The notes below the pieces were generated by a model. The model saw only the letters and a list, made by a program, of their open reading frames with translations, searched no databases and was not told the DNA's origin. A DNA stretch of 64,000 nucleotides, taken from positions 310,001-374,000 of the forward strand of contig JAUVXV010000002.1 in assembly GCA_030603365.1 (NCBI GenBank). Reading direction: 5' to 3'. Source of the stretch: Candidatus Heimdallarchaeota archaeon. Lineage in GTDB: Archaea > Asgardarchaeota > Heimdallarchaeia > Heimdallarchaeales > Heimdallarchaeaceae. The number at the start of each line of letters is the position of its first letter. Position 1 is the first letter of the stretch. Below are positions 53,746 to 63,658 of the stretch, in pieces. The position numbers were made by a program, and so were the translations under genes.

Positions 53746-54306
53746 CTATTGTTGAGCTTTGATTTCGTGGATAGTTGTATATTTGGGTCCTTCTGGGCCG
53801 AGTATAGACTTCTTTAGCTTAATAGAGACAATTTCTTGTTCTCCACAGTTGAAATCAGATAGGTTCTTTATAACTTTAATCAGTTCAGACTTATTTTGAG
53901 CGGACTTAACTCTCGCTATAGTAAGATGGGGTTTGAATGGTCTTGAATCTACTTCAAAACCCAACTTTCTTAATTTGACTCTTATTTCATTTTGTATTTT
54001 TCTTAATTCCTCTATTTCGCCTTCAATTTCACAAAATACTACTCTTATATGATTTTCATTTGGTAGTACACCTGGTTGTTTCACTGATAACCTAATTTTT
54101 TTGAAATTTATATCACTCAATAATTGAGATATTTGTTGAACTTGATGTTCAGTAATTTCTCCAAGGAATTCTATAGTTGCGTGTAAAACTTTAGGATTTA
54201 CTACTCGTAATTTTGCTCCTGAGGTTTGTATTTCACTTTGAATCGAGACGATATTTTTAACTATTTCCTCATTATCAAAATCTATTGAAATAAACGTTCT
54301 TACCAT
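53746..54306 (-). CDS. thpR: RNA 2',3'-cyclic phosphodiesterase (2'-5' RNA ligase family)
   Basis: A 186-residue 2H-phosphoesterase with both HxT motifs: His42 in HATIEFL and His127 in HLTIARV. It cleaves or joins 2',3'-cyclic RNA ends. It forms an operon with the CCA-like gene, an archaeal arrangement for tRNA end work. Confidence 0.92.
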   Translation of the reverse strand: MVRTFISIDFDNEEIVKNIVSIQSEIQTSGAKLRVVNPKVLHATIEFLGEITEHQVQQISQLLSDINFKKIRLSVKQPGVLPNENHIRVVFCEIEGEIEELRKIQNEIRVKLRKLGFEVDSRPFKPHLTIARVKSAQNKSELIKVIKNLSDFNCGEQEIVSIKLKKSILGPEGPKYTTIHEIKAQQ

Positions 54307-54410
54307 TGCTATATGATGTTTTAATTAGATTTTATAAGTTTTTATTAAGAGGGCACCAATAGACATTGACAACATTTTTAACTACAAGTGTTATTGCCTC
54401 ATTGGAATTA

Positions 54411-54980
54411 ATGACAAAACCTAATACAAAAATACTTGGAGTGACTGGAATGCCTGGTTCAGGTAAAAGTGAGTTTGCTCATTTTGCTGAAGAACTGGGT
54501 TATCATACAGTCGTAATGGGTGATGTTGTTAGAGCAAGGGTTGTTGAAGAGGGATTTGAACCTACTCCAGAAATGAGCACAAGGTACATGCTTCAGCTTC
54601 GTGAAGAGATGGGTGAAACAGCTGTAGCTCATTTAACCTGTGATGCTATTGACATACTAGTTAGTGAAGGTAAGAATCTTTTAGTAATTGATGGAATTAG
54701 AAGTCAAGCAGAAGTAACATATTTCAAAGAACACTTGGATGAAGCTTTTTTTATTGTTGCAATACATGTTGACCCAGATTTGAGGTTCAAACGCTTACAG
54801 ACTCGTGGTAGAAAAGATGCACCTGTAACCGAAGATGATTTTAATCAAAGAGATGAATCGGAATTGAAACTTGGTTTGGGTGAAACAATTGCCTTTTCGA
54901 ATTACATAATTCCCAATAACAAATCCTTAGATGATTTTAGAGAAAAATCTCTTAGTTTATTAAACGAGTTAGAAGGTTGA
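54411..54980 (+). CDS. UPF0200-family P-loop kinase-like protein
   Basis: A 189-residue archaeal P-loop protein related to dephospho-CoA and nucleotide kinases: GMPGSGKSE (about 13-21), MGDVVRARV (lid start) and VIDGIRSQAEV (Walker B-like). ATG 54411 is chosen over a TTG at 54366 because the upstream part lies in the promoter. The exact phosphate acceptor is unknown. It overlaps the UPF0201 gene by 4 bases. Confidence 0.8.
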   Translation: MTKPNTKILGVTGMPGSGKSEFAHFAEELGYHTVVMGDVVRARVVEEGFEPTPEMSTRYMLQLREEMGETAVAHLTCDAIDILVSEGKNLLVIDGIRSQAEVTYFKEHLDEAFFIVAIHVDPDLRFKRLQTRGRKDAPVTEDDFNQRDESELKLGLGETIAFSNYIIPNNKSLDDFREKSLSLLNELEG

Positions 54981-55435
54981 GAATTTTGAACCTTAAAATC
55001 AGTATGCGAATTCCCTTTTATTCAACTGAGGATAGAAAGAAAATAGAACAGATTGTGTTGAATCTCTTAGGTGAAGTTCCCGAGTTAACTGAGGTAAAAG
55101 AGAAAAACCGTGTATATCTAGTTGCAGATAAGATTCGAACTGAAGCCTTACGCTCCTTCTTCATGTATGTGAGAAAACAAGAAATCCTCGATACTGTTAG
55201 AAGTTGTGTTGTGATTTATCCTGAAGAAGGAGAAGTGGTTTTCAATATTCATAAACAAGCCCTGATGGTGGAGAAAATAGCTGTAGTTTCTTCAGACACA
55301 TATTCTCCTCTAGGAAATTTGAAGTTGATTATCCAATCTGGAAATATAGAAAAATTTCTTGATTGGTTCGTTCCTGAAACTTCTGAGGGTAAAGTCCTTA
55401 GAAATAGAAAATTTGATGAAATCTTCAATCTTTGA
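54977..55435 (+). CDS. UPF0201-family protein
   Basis: A 152-residue archaeal protein of UPF0201: LKISMRIPFYSTEDRKKIEQ at the start, then a fold possibly binding RNA. The TTG start overlaps the previous stop (TTGA); no ATG precedes the conserved first strand. UPF0200 and UPF0201 pair in many archaea. The function is not known to me. Confidence 0.75.
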   Translation: MRILNLKISMRIPFYSTEDRKKIEQIVLNLLGEVPELTEVKEKNRVYLVADKIRTEALRSFFMYVRKQEILDTVRSCVVIYPEEGEVVFNIHKQALMVEKIAVVSSDTYSPLGNLKLIIQSGNIEKFLDWFVPETSEGKVLRNRKFDEIFNL

Positions 55436-56345
55436 TTTTCAATTTGATTGTAAGTCCATCGTAAGCTATTATGCTATTTGAAAAGATCTTCTTAGCTTCA
55501 GATAATGAATGCTCTAAATCTGAATGTAATTGTGAAATGTGGGTTAAAGCAAGTTTTTTTACTTTAGCTTTTTTAGCAACTAGAGCTGCATCTAAGACTG
55601 TTGAGTGCTTATATTTTGTTGCTCTTTCTTTCTCTTCAGGAGGATAGGTTGCATCATGAATTAATAAATCAGCATGTTTAGAATTTATTATAACATTCTC
55701 ATCAAATTCGGTATCACCTGTTATTACTACTTTCAAATTCTTAGAATCAATTTTATCCATAACAGCATCAGGAGTGATCTCTTTTCCTTTAATCTCTATT
55801 GGAGTTCCTTCTTGAAGTTGTTTCCATAATTTACCTTGAGGTATGTTCAGAGCTTGAGCTTTGTCTGGATTGAATCGTTCTTTTTTTGGATGAGTTTCAA
55901 TTTTGTAACCTATACTTTCTATAGAGTGGGTTACTGGAAAAGATTCTATAAAAAAATCTTTGTTGTTTAAAACAACATCTCCTGTAGTTTCCAATACTGT
56001 TACTTCAAACTCTGGTTTGAATCTGTAAGCTAAAAATAGTAGTGACAAAAATTGTGAAGTCCAAGTAGGACCAATAATAGTTACAGGAGTTTTAATATTG
56101 AAGAAATTTCTTGTAGTCAATAAACCGATTAAACCTAGTGTATGATCCGCATGTAAATGAGTGAGTAAAATAGTCATTTTTCTCAAGCTTATTTTATTTT
56201 TGAGCATCTCAATTTGAGTTCCCTCTCCCACATCCACAATTAAGAGATGACCTCTGTATCTGATAGCTATAGAGCTTTGTCTTCTTTCAATCATAGGAGG
56301 AGCAGAAGACGTTCCAAGAAATGTAATTTTCATTTCATCAGACAT
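55425..56345 (-). CDS. rnz: Ribonuclease Z
   Basis: A 306-residue tRNA 3'-endonuclease of the MBL fold: THLHADHTLG (His63, His65, Asp67, His68), TGDTEFD and a late HISQLH. It removes tRNA 3' trailers. It follows trmG10 in a minus-strand operon with prs. The last 11 bases overlap the convergent UPF0201 gene. Confidence 0.92.
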   Translation of the reverse strand: MSDEMKITFLGTSSAPPMIERRQSSIAIRYRGHLLIVDVGEGTQIEMLKNKISLRKMTILLTHLHADHTLGLIGLLTTRNFFNIKTPVTIIGPTWTSQFLSLLFLAYRFKPEFEVTVLETTGDVVLNNKDFFIESFPVTHSIESIGYKIETHPKKERFNPDKAQALNIPQGKLWKQLQEGTPIEIKGKEITPDAVMDKIDSKNLKVVITGDTEFDENVIINSKHADLLIHDATYPPEEKERATKYKHSTVLDAALVAKKAKVKKLALTHISQLHSDLEHSLSEAKKIFSNSIIAYDGLTIKLKIKD

Positions 56346-56349
56346 TCGA

Positions 56350-57378
56350 TCACTTCAGTACTAGAATTCTTCTTGTTAGAGATTTATGAATTACACAATC
56401 TATTAATGTTACTAATTTATAATCAGTTTTTTCAACTATATCTTCAGATGAAATTGATGCGGGGCTGCTGAAAACCAGATGTTTTCCAGGTTTGAGTACA
56501 TCTTTAGTAGCAATTAGAAAATCATAAATTAGATTTGGTACTTTTTCTCCATGAGTTGAAGACTGTAAGGAATAAGGAGGATCTGTTGCTATTGCATCTG
56601 CTTCTTTAATGGCTAGATATCGAGAATCTCCCCGATAAAGTGAAGAATTATAGTTTTCAAACTGTTTTAAATTCCGATTTGCTCCTCTGACAGCATATGT
56701 ATCTAAATCAGATCCTATTACATATGCCCCAAGTTCTGATGCTTCTAGAAGAAAACCACCTCCTCCACAAAAAGGATCAAAGAATATTTCTCCTTTATTT
56801 ATTCTTGATAGATTTACAATTGCTCTTGCAAAATCTGTTTTCATGCCACCTGGTCTGAAAAAATCTCTTTCTGAAGATTCTCTTACAAAATATTTCTTTC
56901 TGTCAAGAGACCAAAGCTCTAATCCCAAAAAGAAATTAGTTCCATGAAGAATTGCTAAGAAGGAATAATCTGGGTGTACCAAATCAACTTCAAGATTAGA
57001 TTTCTCATATTTGAAATAAACTTGATTTCCCAATTTTCTTTCTAAATCAACAGAACTTATGTTAATCTCCTTTCTACCTATTTTACAAACTCGCACACAA
57101 AAAGTTTTATTTTTCTCAATTTCTAGATGTTTGACATCTTCTGTAATATTTATTTTATTATTCTCTATTTCACCAGTATCTGAAAGAAGTATCAAAGCAT
57201 GTATAAACGCGCATCTTGCTGCAGCTGCAGTAGGATCCTTTTCAGATTCAAAAATGATAATTTGCTTATTTTTGTGAACAATTTTGTATTCTATACCTTC
57301 AGCTTCTAGAGCAGCATAAAACTCTTCATACCCAATTGGCAAATAATGACCACAAACATATGCAAGATATTTTTTCAT
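56350..57378 (-). CDS. tRNA (guanine-10-N2)-methyltransferase, TrmG10-like
   Basis: A 342-residue methyltransferase: an N-terminal THUMP-type part (1-160), then FFDPFCGGGGFLLEA (motif I) and the N-methylation motif DPPYSLQ. It methylates N2 of a tRNA guanine, most likely G10. It overlaps the prs stop by 4 bases and rnz follows after 4 bases, so the three form one operon. Confidence 0.85.
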   Translation of the reverse strand: MKKYLAYVCGHYLPIGYEEFYAALEAEGIEYKIVHKNKQIIIFESEKDPTAAAARCAFIHALILLSDTGEIENNKINITEDVKHLEIEKNKTFCVRVCKIGRKEINISSVDLERKLGNQVYFKYEKSNLEVDLVHPDYSFLAILHGTNFFLGLELWSLDRKKYFVRESSERDFFRPGGMKTDFARAIVNLSRINKGEIFFDPFCGGGGFLLEASELGAYVIGSDLDTYAVRGANRNLKQFENYNSSLYRGDSRYLAIKEADAIATDPPYSLQSSTHGEKVPNLIYDFLIATKDVLKPGKHLVFSSPASISSEDIVEKTDYKLVTLIDCVIHKSLTRRILVLK

Positions 57379-58265
57379 AGAAATTTGTCCTCAATAAATT
57401 TACTAATTGCAGAACTGACATCTATTTGTTCTGTATCTGTTCTTGATATTGTATTTGTTGATATAATCTTATGAACTCCAATTTCCTTCATTTTTACAAA
57501 AACTTCAGGTTTTGCCAAAGCATGAATCACAACGAATGTTAGAGATTTTGGTCTTTTATCTAAAATAATTCTAAACGCATCTAATGCTGTTCTTCCAGAT
57601 GTAATAATATCATCAAATAAAATTACATCTTTGTTTTCTACATCTATACCTATATCTCTCATTGATATTTCATGAGTAACAGAATCTCTATACTTTTCTA
57701 AAGCTGTATATGAAACATCCAGACCATCTGAGAGATATTTCAATTCTTCACTCACACCTTTATCTGGACCAATGATTGTATAATTGTCGTCTGTTTCTGA
57801 TTCTAGATATTTTTTGATAAGAGGTAAAACACTAATATCATATTTTTCTAGTTCTGGAACACTTGAAGTAAAGGCTTCCTTATTGTGAACATTGAAAGTC
57901 ATAATTGAATCAACTCCTGATTTGTAAAGTAGTTCCAGTGTTACTTTATGAGAGATTATTTCCATTTCTTTTCTTCTTCTGTCTGCCCTAGCATAACAAA
58001 GGTATGGTGTAAAAACATGAACTTTTGAAGCATTATATTCTTTAAGAGTTGCTGATAAAAACATGATCTCAAGAAGTCGTTTTTCTTGATTTGGAAAAGT
58101 GTTTTGAATAATAATAATTTCTTCATCGTTTACTTCTCCATCTATTTGAAGGTAAGATTCACCATCTGTAAATTGTTTATATTCTAAATTCAAATAAGGT
58201 ATATTTAGGTTCTTTGCAATCTTTTTACTCAGCTCAATAGAAGCAGGACCAGGTAATATTTTCAT
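57375..58265 (-). CDS. prs: Ribose-phosphate pyrophosphokinase
   Basis: A 296-residue PRPP synthetase with DRRRKEMEIIS near 109, GPDKGVSEE and the PRPP loop DDIITSGRTALDA (about 217). It makes PRPP from ribose 5-phosphate and ATP, the substrate of NadC. It is first in the prs-trmG10-rnz operon. Confidence 0.92.
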   Translation of the reverse strand: MKILPGPASIELSKKIAKNLNIPYLNLEYKQFTDGESYLQIDGEVNDEEIIIIQNTFPNQEKRLLEIMFLSATLKEYNASKVHVFTPYLCYARADRRRKEMEIISHKVTLELLYKSGVDSIMTFNVHNKEAFTSSVPELEKYDISVLPLIKKYLESETDDNYTIIGPDKGVSEELKYLSDGLDVSYTALEKYRDSVTHEISMRDIGIDVENKDVILFDDIITSGRTALDAFRIILDKRPKSLTFVVIHALAKPEVFVKMKEIGVHKIISTNTISRTDTEQIDVSSAISKFIEDKFL

Positions 58266-58392
58266 TATTATGAAGATTAATTTTCTATCAAATTAAAGCC
58301 TTTTCATGGTGATTATAAGAAATTGTAATCCAAAATAATCTGGAAATTTTGACCAAAAACATAGCTTTATTAACATACGAGAACCTATTTTA

Positions 58393-60363
58393 ATGAAATT
58401 ACTCCTAGGACATTCTGTGATAATTATGGGGTCTGGAACTCAATCTGGCAGCAAAAGGAAAGCCAAAACAAAAAAAGAACAACTACTTGACATAGATTTT
58501 CAAGATACTAGTGAAATCTCTGTACCCCCTCGCTTGGTTGATCAAGTAATAGGTCAAGAAACAGCTACTGAAATTATTAAGAAAGCTGCTCTACAACGAA
58601 GACATGTTTTACTCATCGGAGAACCTGGTACAGGTAAAAGTATGCTTGGTCTAGCTATGGCAGAACTTCTCCCAAAAGAAGAATTGGTTGATGTTCTATG
58701 TATCGCTAATCCTAAGTATCCTAATCAACCTAGAGTTGCAACTCTTCCTGCAGGACATGGAGCTAGGAAAGTTGAAATGGATGCAGAAGTAGCTAGAAAG
58801 AGTGGGAATAAAAGATTCATAATTTCGATTGCTATTCTTTTAGCAATTATAGGATATGCTTTGATTGCTACAGCTGGTCGTCCAGATCAACAGCCAACAA
58901 CACTCCTAATGGCAATGTTTGTGGGTTTCTTCATATTCTTTATGCTTAATCAGTCCAGATCTAAAACAGAATCCTTAGTACCTAAATTACTTGTTGATAA
59001 TAATAAGAAGGATACAGCGCCGTTCAATGATGCAACGGGATCACATGCAGGTAACCTATTAGGAGATGTACGACACGACCCTTTCCAATCGGGAGGACTT
59101 GGTACTCCACCTCATGAAAGAGTAGAGTCAGGTTTAATTCATAAGTCTCATCTTGGAGTTCTCTATTGCGATGAAATTGGTACGCTCGAGATGCGTACTC
59201 AACAAAAACTATTAACAGCAATGCAAGAAGGAAAGCTACAAATTACTGGTCAATCAGAACTGAGTAGTGGAGCTATGGTTAGATCGGAGCCAGTTCCTTG
59301 TCGTTTTGTGTTAATAGCTGCTGGTAATATTGAAACCACAAGAAACATGCATCCTGCTTTAAGATCAAGAATTCAAGGTTCTGGTTACGAGGTATATATG
59401 AAAGACACTATGCCAGACACACCTGAAAATCGACGAAAACTTGCTCGTTTTTGTGCTCAAGAGATCTACAATGATCGAAAAATCCCTCACTTCTCCAGAG
59501 AAGCAGTAGAAGAGATGGTTTATGAAGCTCAAAGAAGAGCGGATAAGAAAGATCATCTCACTTTAAGATTAAGAGAACTTGGAGGATTAATTCGAGCAGC
59601 TGGAGATTTAGCTAAGGAACATAACGAAACCTTTGTTACAGCTGAAACAGTACGATCAGCCAAAGTTATTGCAAGAACTCTAGAAAATCAAATAAGTGAT
59701 TCTTACGCAGATTCAAGAAAATTATACAAGATTTTTCAAACTCAAGACGCAATGGTTGGTAGAGTTAATGGTTTAGCGGTTATTAACCAAAGATCTGGTA
59801 TTGTTATGCCTATTGAAGCAGAAGTTGTACCTGCTTTCAGTCGTAGAGAAGGAAAAATTATTGCTACTGGTCAATTAAGGGTTATTGCAAGAGAAGCAGT
59901 TCAAAATGTTTCAGCTTTAGTTAAGAAATACGTAGGAAAAGACATTTCAGATTTCGACTATCACATTCAATTTGTGGGTGCATATGCTGGAGTTGAAGGA
60001 GATTCTGCATCTATTTCTATAGCAGTAGCTATTATATCTGCACTTGAAAAAGCACCTATTCGTCAAGATACTGCAATGACAGGAAGCTTAACTGTTCGAG
60101 GAATTGTTATCCCTATCGGTGGAGCTACTGCAAAAATAGAAGCAGCAGCAGAGGCTGGAATCACGAGAGTCATCATTCCTATTCAAAATGAAGATGATGT
60201 AAAACTCGAAAAAAGATATAAGGATAAAGTAGAAATCATCCCAGTATCTAATTTCCATGAAGTCTTAAGAAATGCTTTACCAAAGAAGTACCATTCAATT
60301 GCCAAGAAATTCGAAGAATTAGCTAAGGAGCAATCTGATCCTTCTGTATATAATGCAAAATAA
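58393..60363 (+). CDS. lonB: Archaeal membrane-bound Lon protease
   Basis: A 656-residue LonB: Walker A GEPGTGKS (76-83), two membrane segments (about 142-160 and 168-186) inserted in the AAA domain, then the Ser-Lys protease domain with Ser538 in GDSAS and Lys581 in GGATAKIEAA. It is the ATP-driven membrane protease of archaea. ATG 58393 and ATG 58426 are both possible starts; upstream TATA-like sequence suits the first. Confidence 0.95.
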   Translation: MKLLLGHSVIIMGSGTQSGSKRKAKTKKEQLLDIDFQDTSEISVPPRLVDQVIGQETATEIIKKAALQRRHVLLIGEPGTGKSMLGLAMAELLPKEELVDVLCIANPKYPNQPRVATLPAGHGARKVEMDAEVARKSGNKRFIISIAILLAIIGYALIATAGRPDQQPTTLLMAMFVGFFIFFMLNQSRSKTESLVPKLLVDNNKKDTAPFNDATGSHAGNLLGDVRHDPFQSGGLGTPPHERVESGLIHKSHLGVLYCDEIGTLEMRTQQKLLTAMQEGKLQITGQSELSSGAMVRSEPVPCRFVLIAAGNIETTRNMHPALRSRIQGSGYEVYMKDTMPDTPENRRKLARFCAQEIYNDRKIPHFSREAVEEMVYEAQRRADKKDHLTLRLRELGGLIRAAGDLAKEHNETFVTAETVRSAKVIARTLENQISDSYADSRKLYKIFQTQDAMVGRVNGLAVINQRSGIVMPIEAEVVPAFSRREGKIIATGQLRVIAREAVQNVSALVKKYVGKDISDFDYHIQFVGAYAGVEGDSASISIAVAIISALEKAPIRQDTAMTGSLTVRGIVIPIGGATAKIEAAAEAGITRVIIPIQNEDDVKLEKRYKDKVEIIPVSNFHEVLRNALPKKYHSIAKKFEELAKEQSDPSVYNAK

Positions 60364-60408
60364 TCTTGATTTGATTTCAATGATATTTCATCAAGGATGC
60401 GATAAATA

Positions 60409-60729
60409 ATGACAACGTCTGGTTTTTATCATTATTACTGTGGAATCACAGCACAACCAAATGATGACGAGCAGTATGAGGATTTAGGTGAGTTTGATCT
60501 TCATTTAAATCTATTACAAAATGATTTAGCAGAGAAGGAACCAAAAAGACAACCAAGATTCGAAACTGGTTATTTCCAAGCTGAATGGATAGAAATCAGT
60601 TTTATGTTCCGAGTTTCGTATAGAGATGGGAATGAAGAAATTTACAGATATATTGATCTTGTAACAGAAACATTAGAAGATCAATTAAACATTACAATTG
60701 CAGACTTTCAAGTAGAATCAATAATCTGA
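60409..60729 (+). CDS. Small protein of unknown function (106 aa)
   Basis: Not recognised. Acidic, with a beta-like core (ETGYFQAEWIEISFMFRVSYR) and a helix (DLVTETLEDQLNI). It starts 45 bases after lonB on the same strand and could be a Lon-linked protein. No motif is seen. Confidence 0.5.
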   Translation: MTTSGFYHYYCGITAQPNDDEQYEDLGEFDLHLNLLQNDLAEKEPKRQPRFETGYFQAEWIEISFMFRVSYRDGNEEIYRYIDLVTETLEDQLNITIADFQVESII

Positions 60730-60735
60730 ATACAA

Positions 60736-61773
60736 TTATTTGAAAACTATCTTTAGCTGAGTTTCGCATTTATTACAGTTTCCAGTTAATGAGATTCTTC
60801 TTAATTCTGTTATTGTTGATGTTCTTTGAATAAGTAATTCATCACAAGTGGGGCAATAAGTATTATTTGCCTTATGATCAGGAACATTATCAAGATAAAC
60901 AAAATGTAATCCTACTTCCTTAGCGATTGTATAAGCTTCTTCTAAAAGTGATTTTGGTGTCGGACTTATCTCTTTCAATCTATGAGCTGGAAGCAATCTA
61001 GCTAAATGCAATGGAACTGCAGGAGACAATTCTGTTTTTATCCAATCAGCAAGTTTTCTTGTTTCGTCTAGAGTATTTCCTAAAGATTCATGAATCACTA
61101 AATTCAATTCTAGAAGTTTTTCTTTCTCAAATATTAACTTAATAATGGATTTTATGTGTTCGAAATTCCCCCTCTGACAATTTTTCTCATATCCTTCATT
61201 TGAGACAGATTTTATATCTAGTGTAACAGCATCTACATGATCTAAAATAGCCTCAATTGGCTCTCTATTGAAAAATCCGTTAGTTCTAATTAGGACTTTT
61301 AAACCTCTTTCTTTTGCTAGTTTCGCTGAATCTCTTACCCATTCAAAAGAAATCATTGGCTCAGCTTCTCCGAAACATATTACTCTTGATCCAGAAGCGA
61401 TTCCAAACATAGCGACTTGTTCAGGTGCAAATCTCTTTCCCATGTATTGTTCAGGATCTTGTCTTGCTTTTTCGGGCATTGTACAATAGTCACAATCAAG
61501 ATTACAATTATAAGTAGAAAATGTTTGAGCTCTTGAATTTGGCAGAAAATGATATACATGCTGTTTCTCAATCATATCGATTTTCATGTCAGTTGCACCA
61601 TATGTCAGCGAGTATAGTTTTCCATCAATGTTCTTTCTTGCTAAACATTTTCCTTTCTCTCCCATTAACATTGTACATTCTATAGGACATAGTTTACACT
61701 GAAGTACATTGTTATCTTCATCAAGTATTTCGTAATATTCTGCTTCGTGCAAAGGTTGTGACATAGGCTTCAT
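60736..61773 (-). CDS. AmmeMemoRadiSam-type radical SAM enzyme
   Basis: A 345-residue paralogue of the enzyme at 5.3 kb: SAM cluster C90-x3-C94-x2-C97 (NCNLDCDYC), N-terminal cysteines C26, C29, C33, C43 (CKLCPIEC, GKC) and two C-terminal CxxC pairs (YCPTCDELL; NCNKCE). The substrate is unknown. It is divergent from the PflX-like gene, so the two share a control region. An in-frame ATG 3 codons on (61764) is an alternative start. Confidence 0.85.
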   Translation of the reverse strand: MKPMSQPLHEAEYYEILDEDNNVLQCKLCPIECTMLMGEKGKCLARKNIDGKLYSLTYGATDMKIDMIEKQHVYHFLPNSRAQTFSTYNCNLDCDYCTMPEKARQDPEQYMGKRFAPEQVAMFGIASGSRVICFGEAEPMISFEWVRDSAKLAKERGLKVLIRTNGFFNREPIEAILDHVDAVTLDIKSVSNEGYEKNCQRGNFEHIKSIIKLIFEKEKLLELNLVIHESLGNTLDETRKLADWIKTELSPAVPLHLARLLPAHRLKEISPTPKSLLEEAYTIAKEVGLHFVYLDNVPDHKANNTYCPTCDELLIQRTSTITELRRISLTGNCNKCETQLKIVFK

Positions 61774-61938
61774 GACAATGTTTAAACTCCATTATTAAAT
61801 TTTATTAAACCAACAGAACGATAATAGTTTAGACAATACGTAAATATATTAAGCAGTTCAAATTCGGTCTAAAGCTATTTACGATTTTCCAGACTTTTAA
61901 GCAAAAAGTATATCAAATTAAAAACAATATGTACATTG

Positions 61939-63084
61939 ATGAGGGCATTTTTAGGAAGAGATATTTTGACAGTTTGGCAACAGGTTGAACTTAAAGACCG
62001 CCTAGTTCATTATAGAGAAATATTCCAGAGTAAAAGAATTCCTAGATATAAACTCGCAAGATTATTTTTCGTACCTTTTGATGCATACAAGGATAAAGAT
62101 GAACTGCTAAAAAAACATGAACATCATCATCTGAAATTTAAGAAATGGGTGGAAGAGAATCAGACTGTTCCTTTGGAAGAATTAGAAAAAAAAGTTTATT
62201 CTCAATACAAAGAGGAAGAACTGGAGAAGAATAATTATCTGAAACTCAAATCTGTCTTGTTGAATAATATTCTCTCTGCATGTGAATACTGCGAGAATGA
62301 GTGTAAAACAAATCGTTCAGAAGGGAAAGTAGGAAAATGTGGAGTGAATGATGAAGCTCATATAAGTTCAGCATTTATACATATGGGGGAAGAGAGCCCA
62401 ATAGTGCCTAGTGGAACAATCTTTTTTTATGGATGTACTATGGAGTGCCAATTTTGTCAGAATTGGGATATTAGTCATGAATTTAATTTAGAAAGATTCA
62501 AGGGAAGAGGCACATCAGCTGTTCAATTAGCTAACATGTTCTACTCTTTAGTAAAACAAAATGCACGTAATATAAACTTTGTAGGAGGAGAACCTACCCC
62601 TAATCTTCATATTATCTTTGAATCTCTTTTAATCGCTCAAGTAAATGTGCCTATGTTATGGAACAGTAATATGTATTTGACTGAAACAAGTATGAAAATC
62701 ATTTCCGATATATTTGATATATGGTTACCAGATATGAAGTATAGTAACAATGAGTGTGGAAATAAATATTCAAAAGCTCCAAAATATTGGGATGCCTTAA
62801 AACGGAATATGAAGATGATCGAAGAGAGAGGAAGTGGAGAATATATAATTAGACATCTTGTTATGCCAAATCATACAAAATGCTGTTCTATACCAATCTT
62901 AGACTGGGTTAATGAACATCTGAAAACACCTTTAATCAACATCATGGCTCAATATCATCCTGATTATAAAGTTCTTCAAACCAATAGGTTTCCTGAAATA
63001 AGTAGAAGAGTCTCCACTAATGAAATGCATGAAGTGAAAAGCTATGCAGATAAATTGGGAATTTATTGGAAAAGTGTCTCTTAA
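61939..63084 (+). CDS. PflX-like radical SAM protein
   Basis: A 381-residue radical SAM protein with a helical N-terminal extension (1-110), a cysteine cluster (CEYCENEC; GKC), SAM motif C166-x3-C170-x2-C173 (GCTMECQFC), and NFVGGEPTPN with a MKY substrate segment. It resembles PflX and other PflA-like activases. ATG 61939 is preferred over a TTG at 61936. The reaction is unknown. Confidence 0.8.
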   Translation: MRAFLGRDILTVWQQVELKDRLVHYREIFQSKRIPRYKLARLFFVPFDAYKDKDELLKKHEHHHLKFKKWVEENQTVPLEELEKKVYSQYKEEELEKNNYLKLKSVLLNNILSACEYCENECKTNRSEGKVGKCGVNDEAHISSAFIHMGEESPIVPSGTIFFYGCTMECQFCQNWDISHEFNLERFKGRGTSAVQLANMFYSLVKQNARNINFVGGEPTPNLHIIFESLLIAQVNVPMLWNSNMYLTETSMKIISDIFDIWLPDMKYSNNECGNKYSKAPKYWDALKRNMKMIEERGSGEYIIRHLVMPNHTKCCSIPILDWVNEHLKTPLINIMAQYHPDYKVLQTNRFPEISRRVSTNEMHEVKSYADKLGIYWKSVS

Positions 63085-63097
63085 AGACCTGCACTAA

Positions 63098-63586
63098 TTA
63101 CTTAATACTCATTTCCCAAAGAAGTCTAGTAGTTGTGGATCTTTCCCATTTATTTAATGCACTTCTCGCTGCTATTGTCTCTGAAAGAAATTTATGCTGG
63201 AAATCAGCAATAAAATCTATTAGTTTGTCAATTTCTGTTACTTTCTCAAGTAATGCTTCAGAAACATAGAAAGTTATAGAAAAACCAGGTTCTGCTTCCT
63301 TTTGTACAATCCCTGTTGCTTCCGCAAGAGCAAAACTTAATCGCTTTAGCAACATATCATCAAAAGGATCTCTCATTTCAAGTATCAATGAAATTAAACT
63401 TGAATTCCTAGTCTTTTCAATGAATCCATTTTTCAAAGGAAATTGTTTCAAATCCATTTCTCTACAATCTTTACAAACTACACAAGGATAGTTAATCTCT
63501 TTATGTGGGCAAATATAACGTTCTAATTTTAGTGCCTGTCTTATCTTCTCCTTATCTTCATAAAATTCATTTGAATCAGAACTCAT
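63098..63586 (-). CDS. Cysteine-rich small protein of unknown function
   Basis: Not recognised. Residues about 25-45 contain CPHKEINYPCVVCKDC, a likely zinc or Fe-S site, followed by a helical alpha/beta part (65-162) with a hydrophobic core. It converges with the PflX-like gene 13 bases away. Confidence 0.55.
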   Translation of the reverse strand: MSSDSNEFYEDKEKIRQALKLERYICPHKEINYPCVVCKDCREMDLKQFPLKNGFIEKTRNSSLISLILEMRDPFDDMLLKRLSFALAEATGIVQKEAEPGFSITFYVSEALLEKVTEIDKLIDFIADFQHKFLSETIAARSALNKWERSTTTRLLWEMSIK

Positions 63587-63658
63587 TAATTAACACTAAC
63601 TTGTTATGTTTTTAATATTTCTTTTGTCCTACTCAAAAATAAAAGCAATTTCAGTAGT

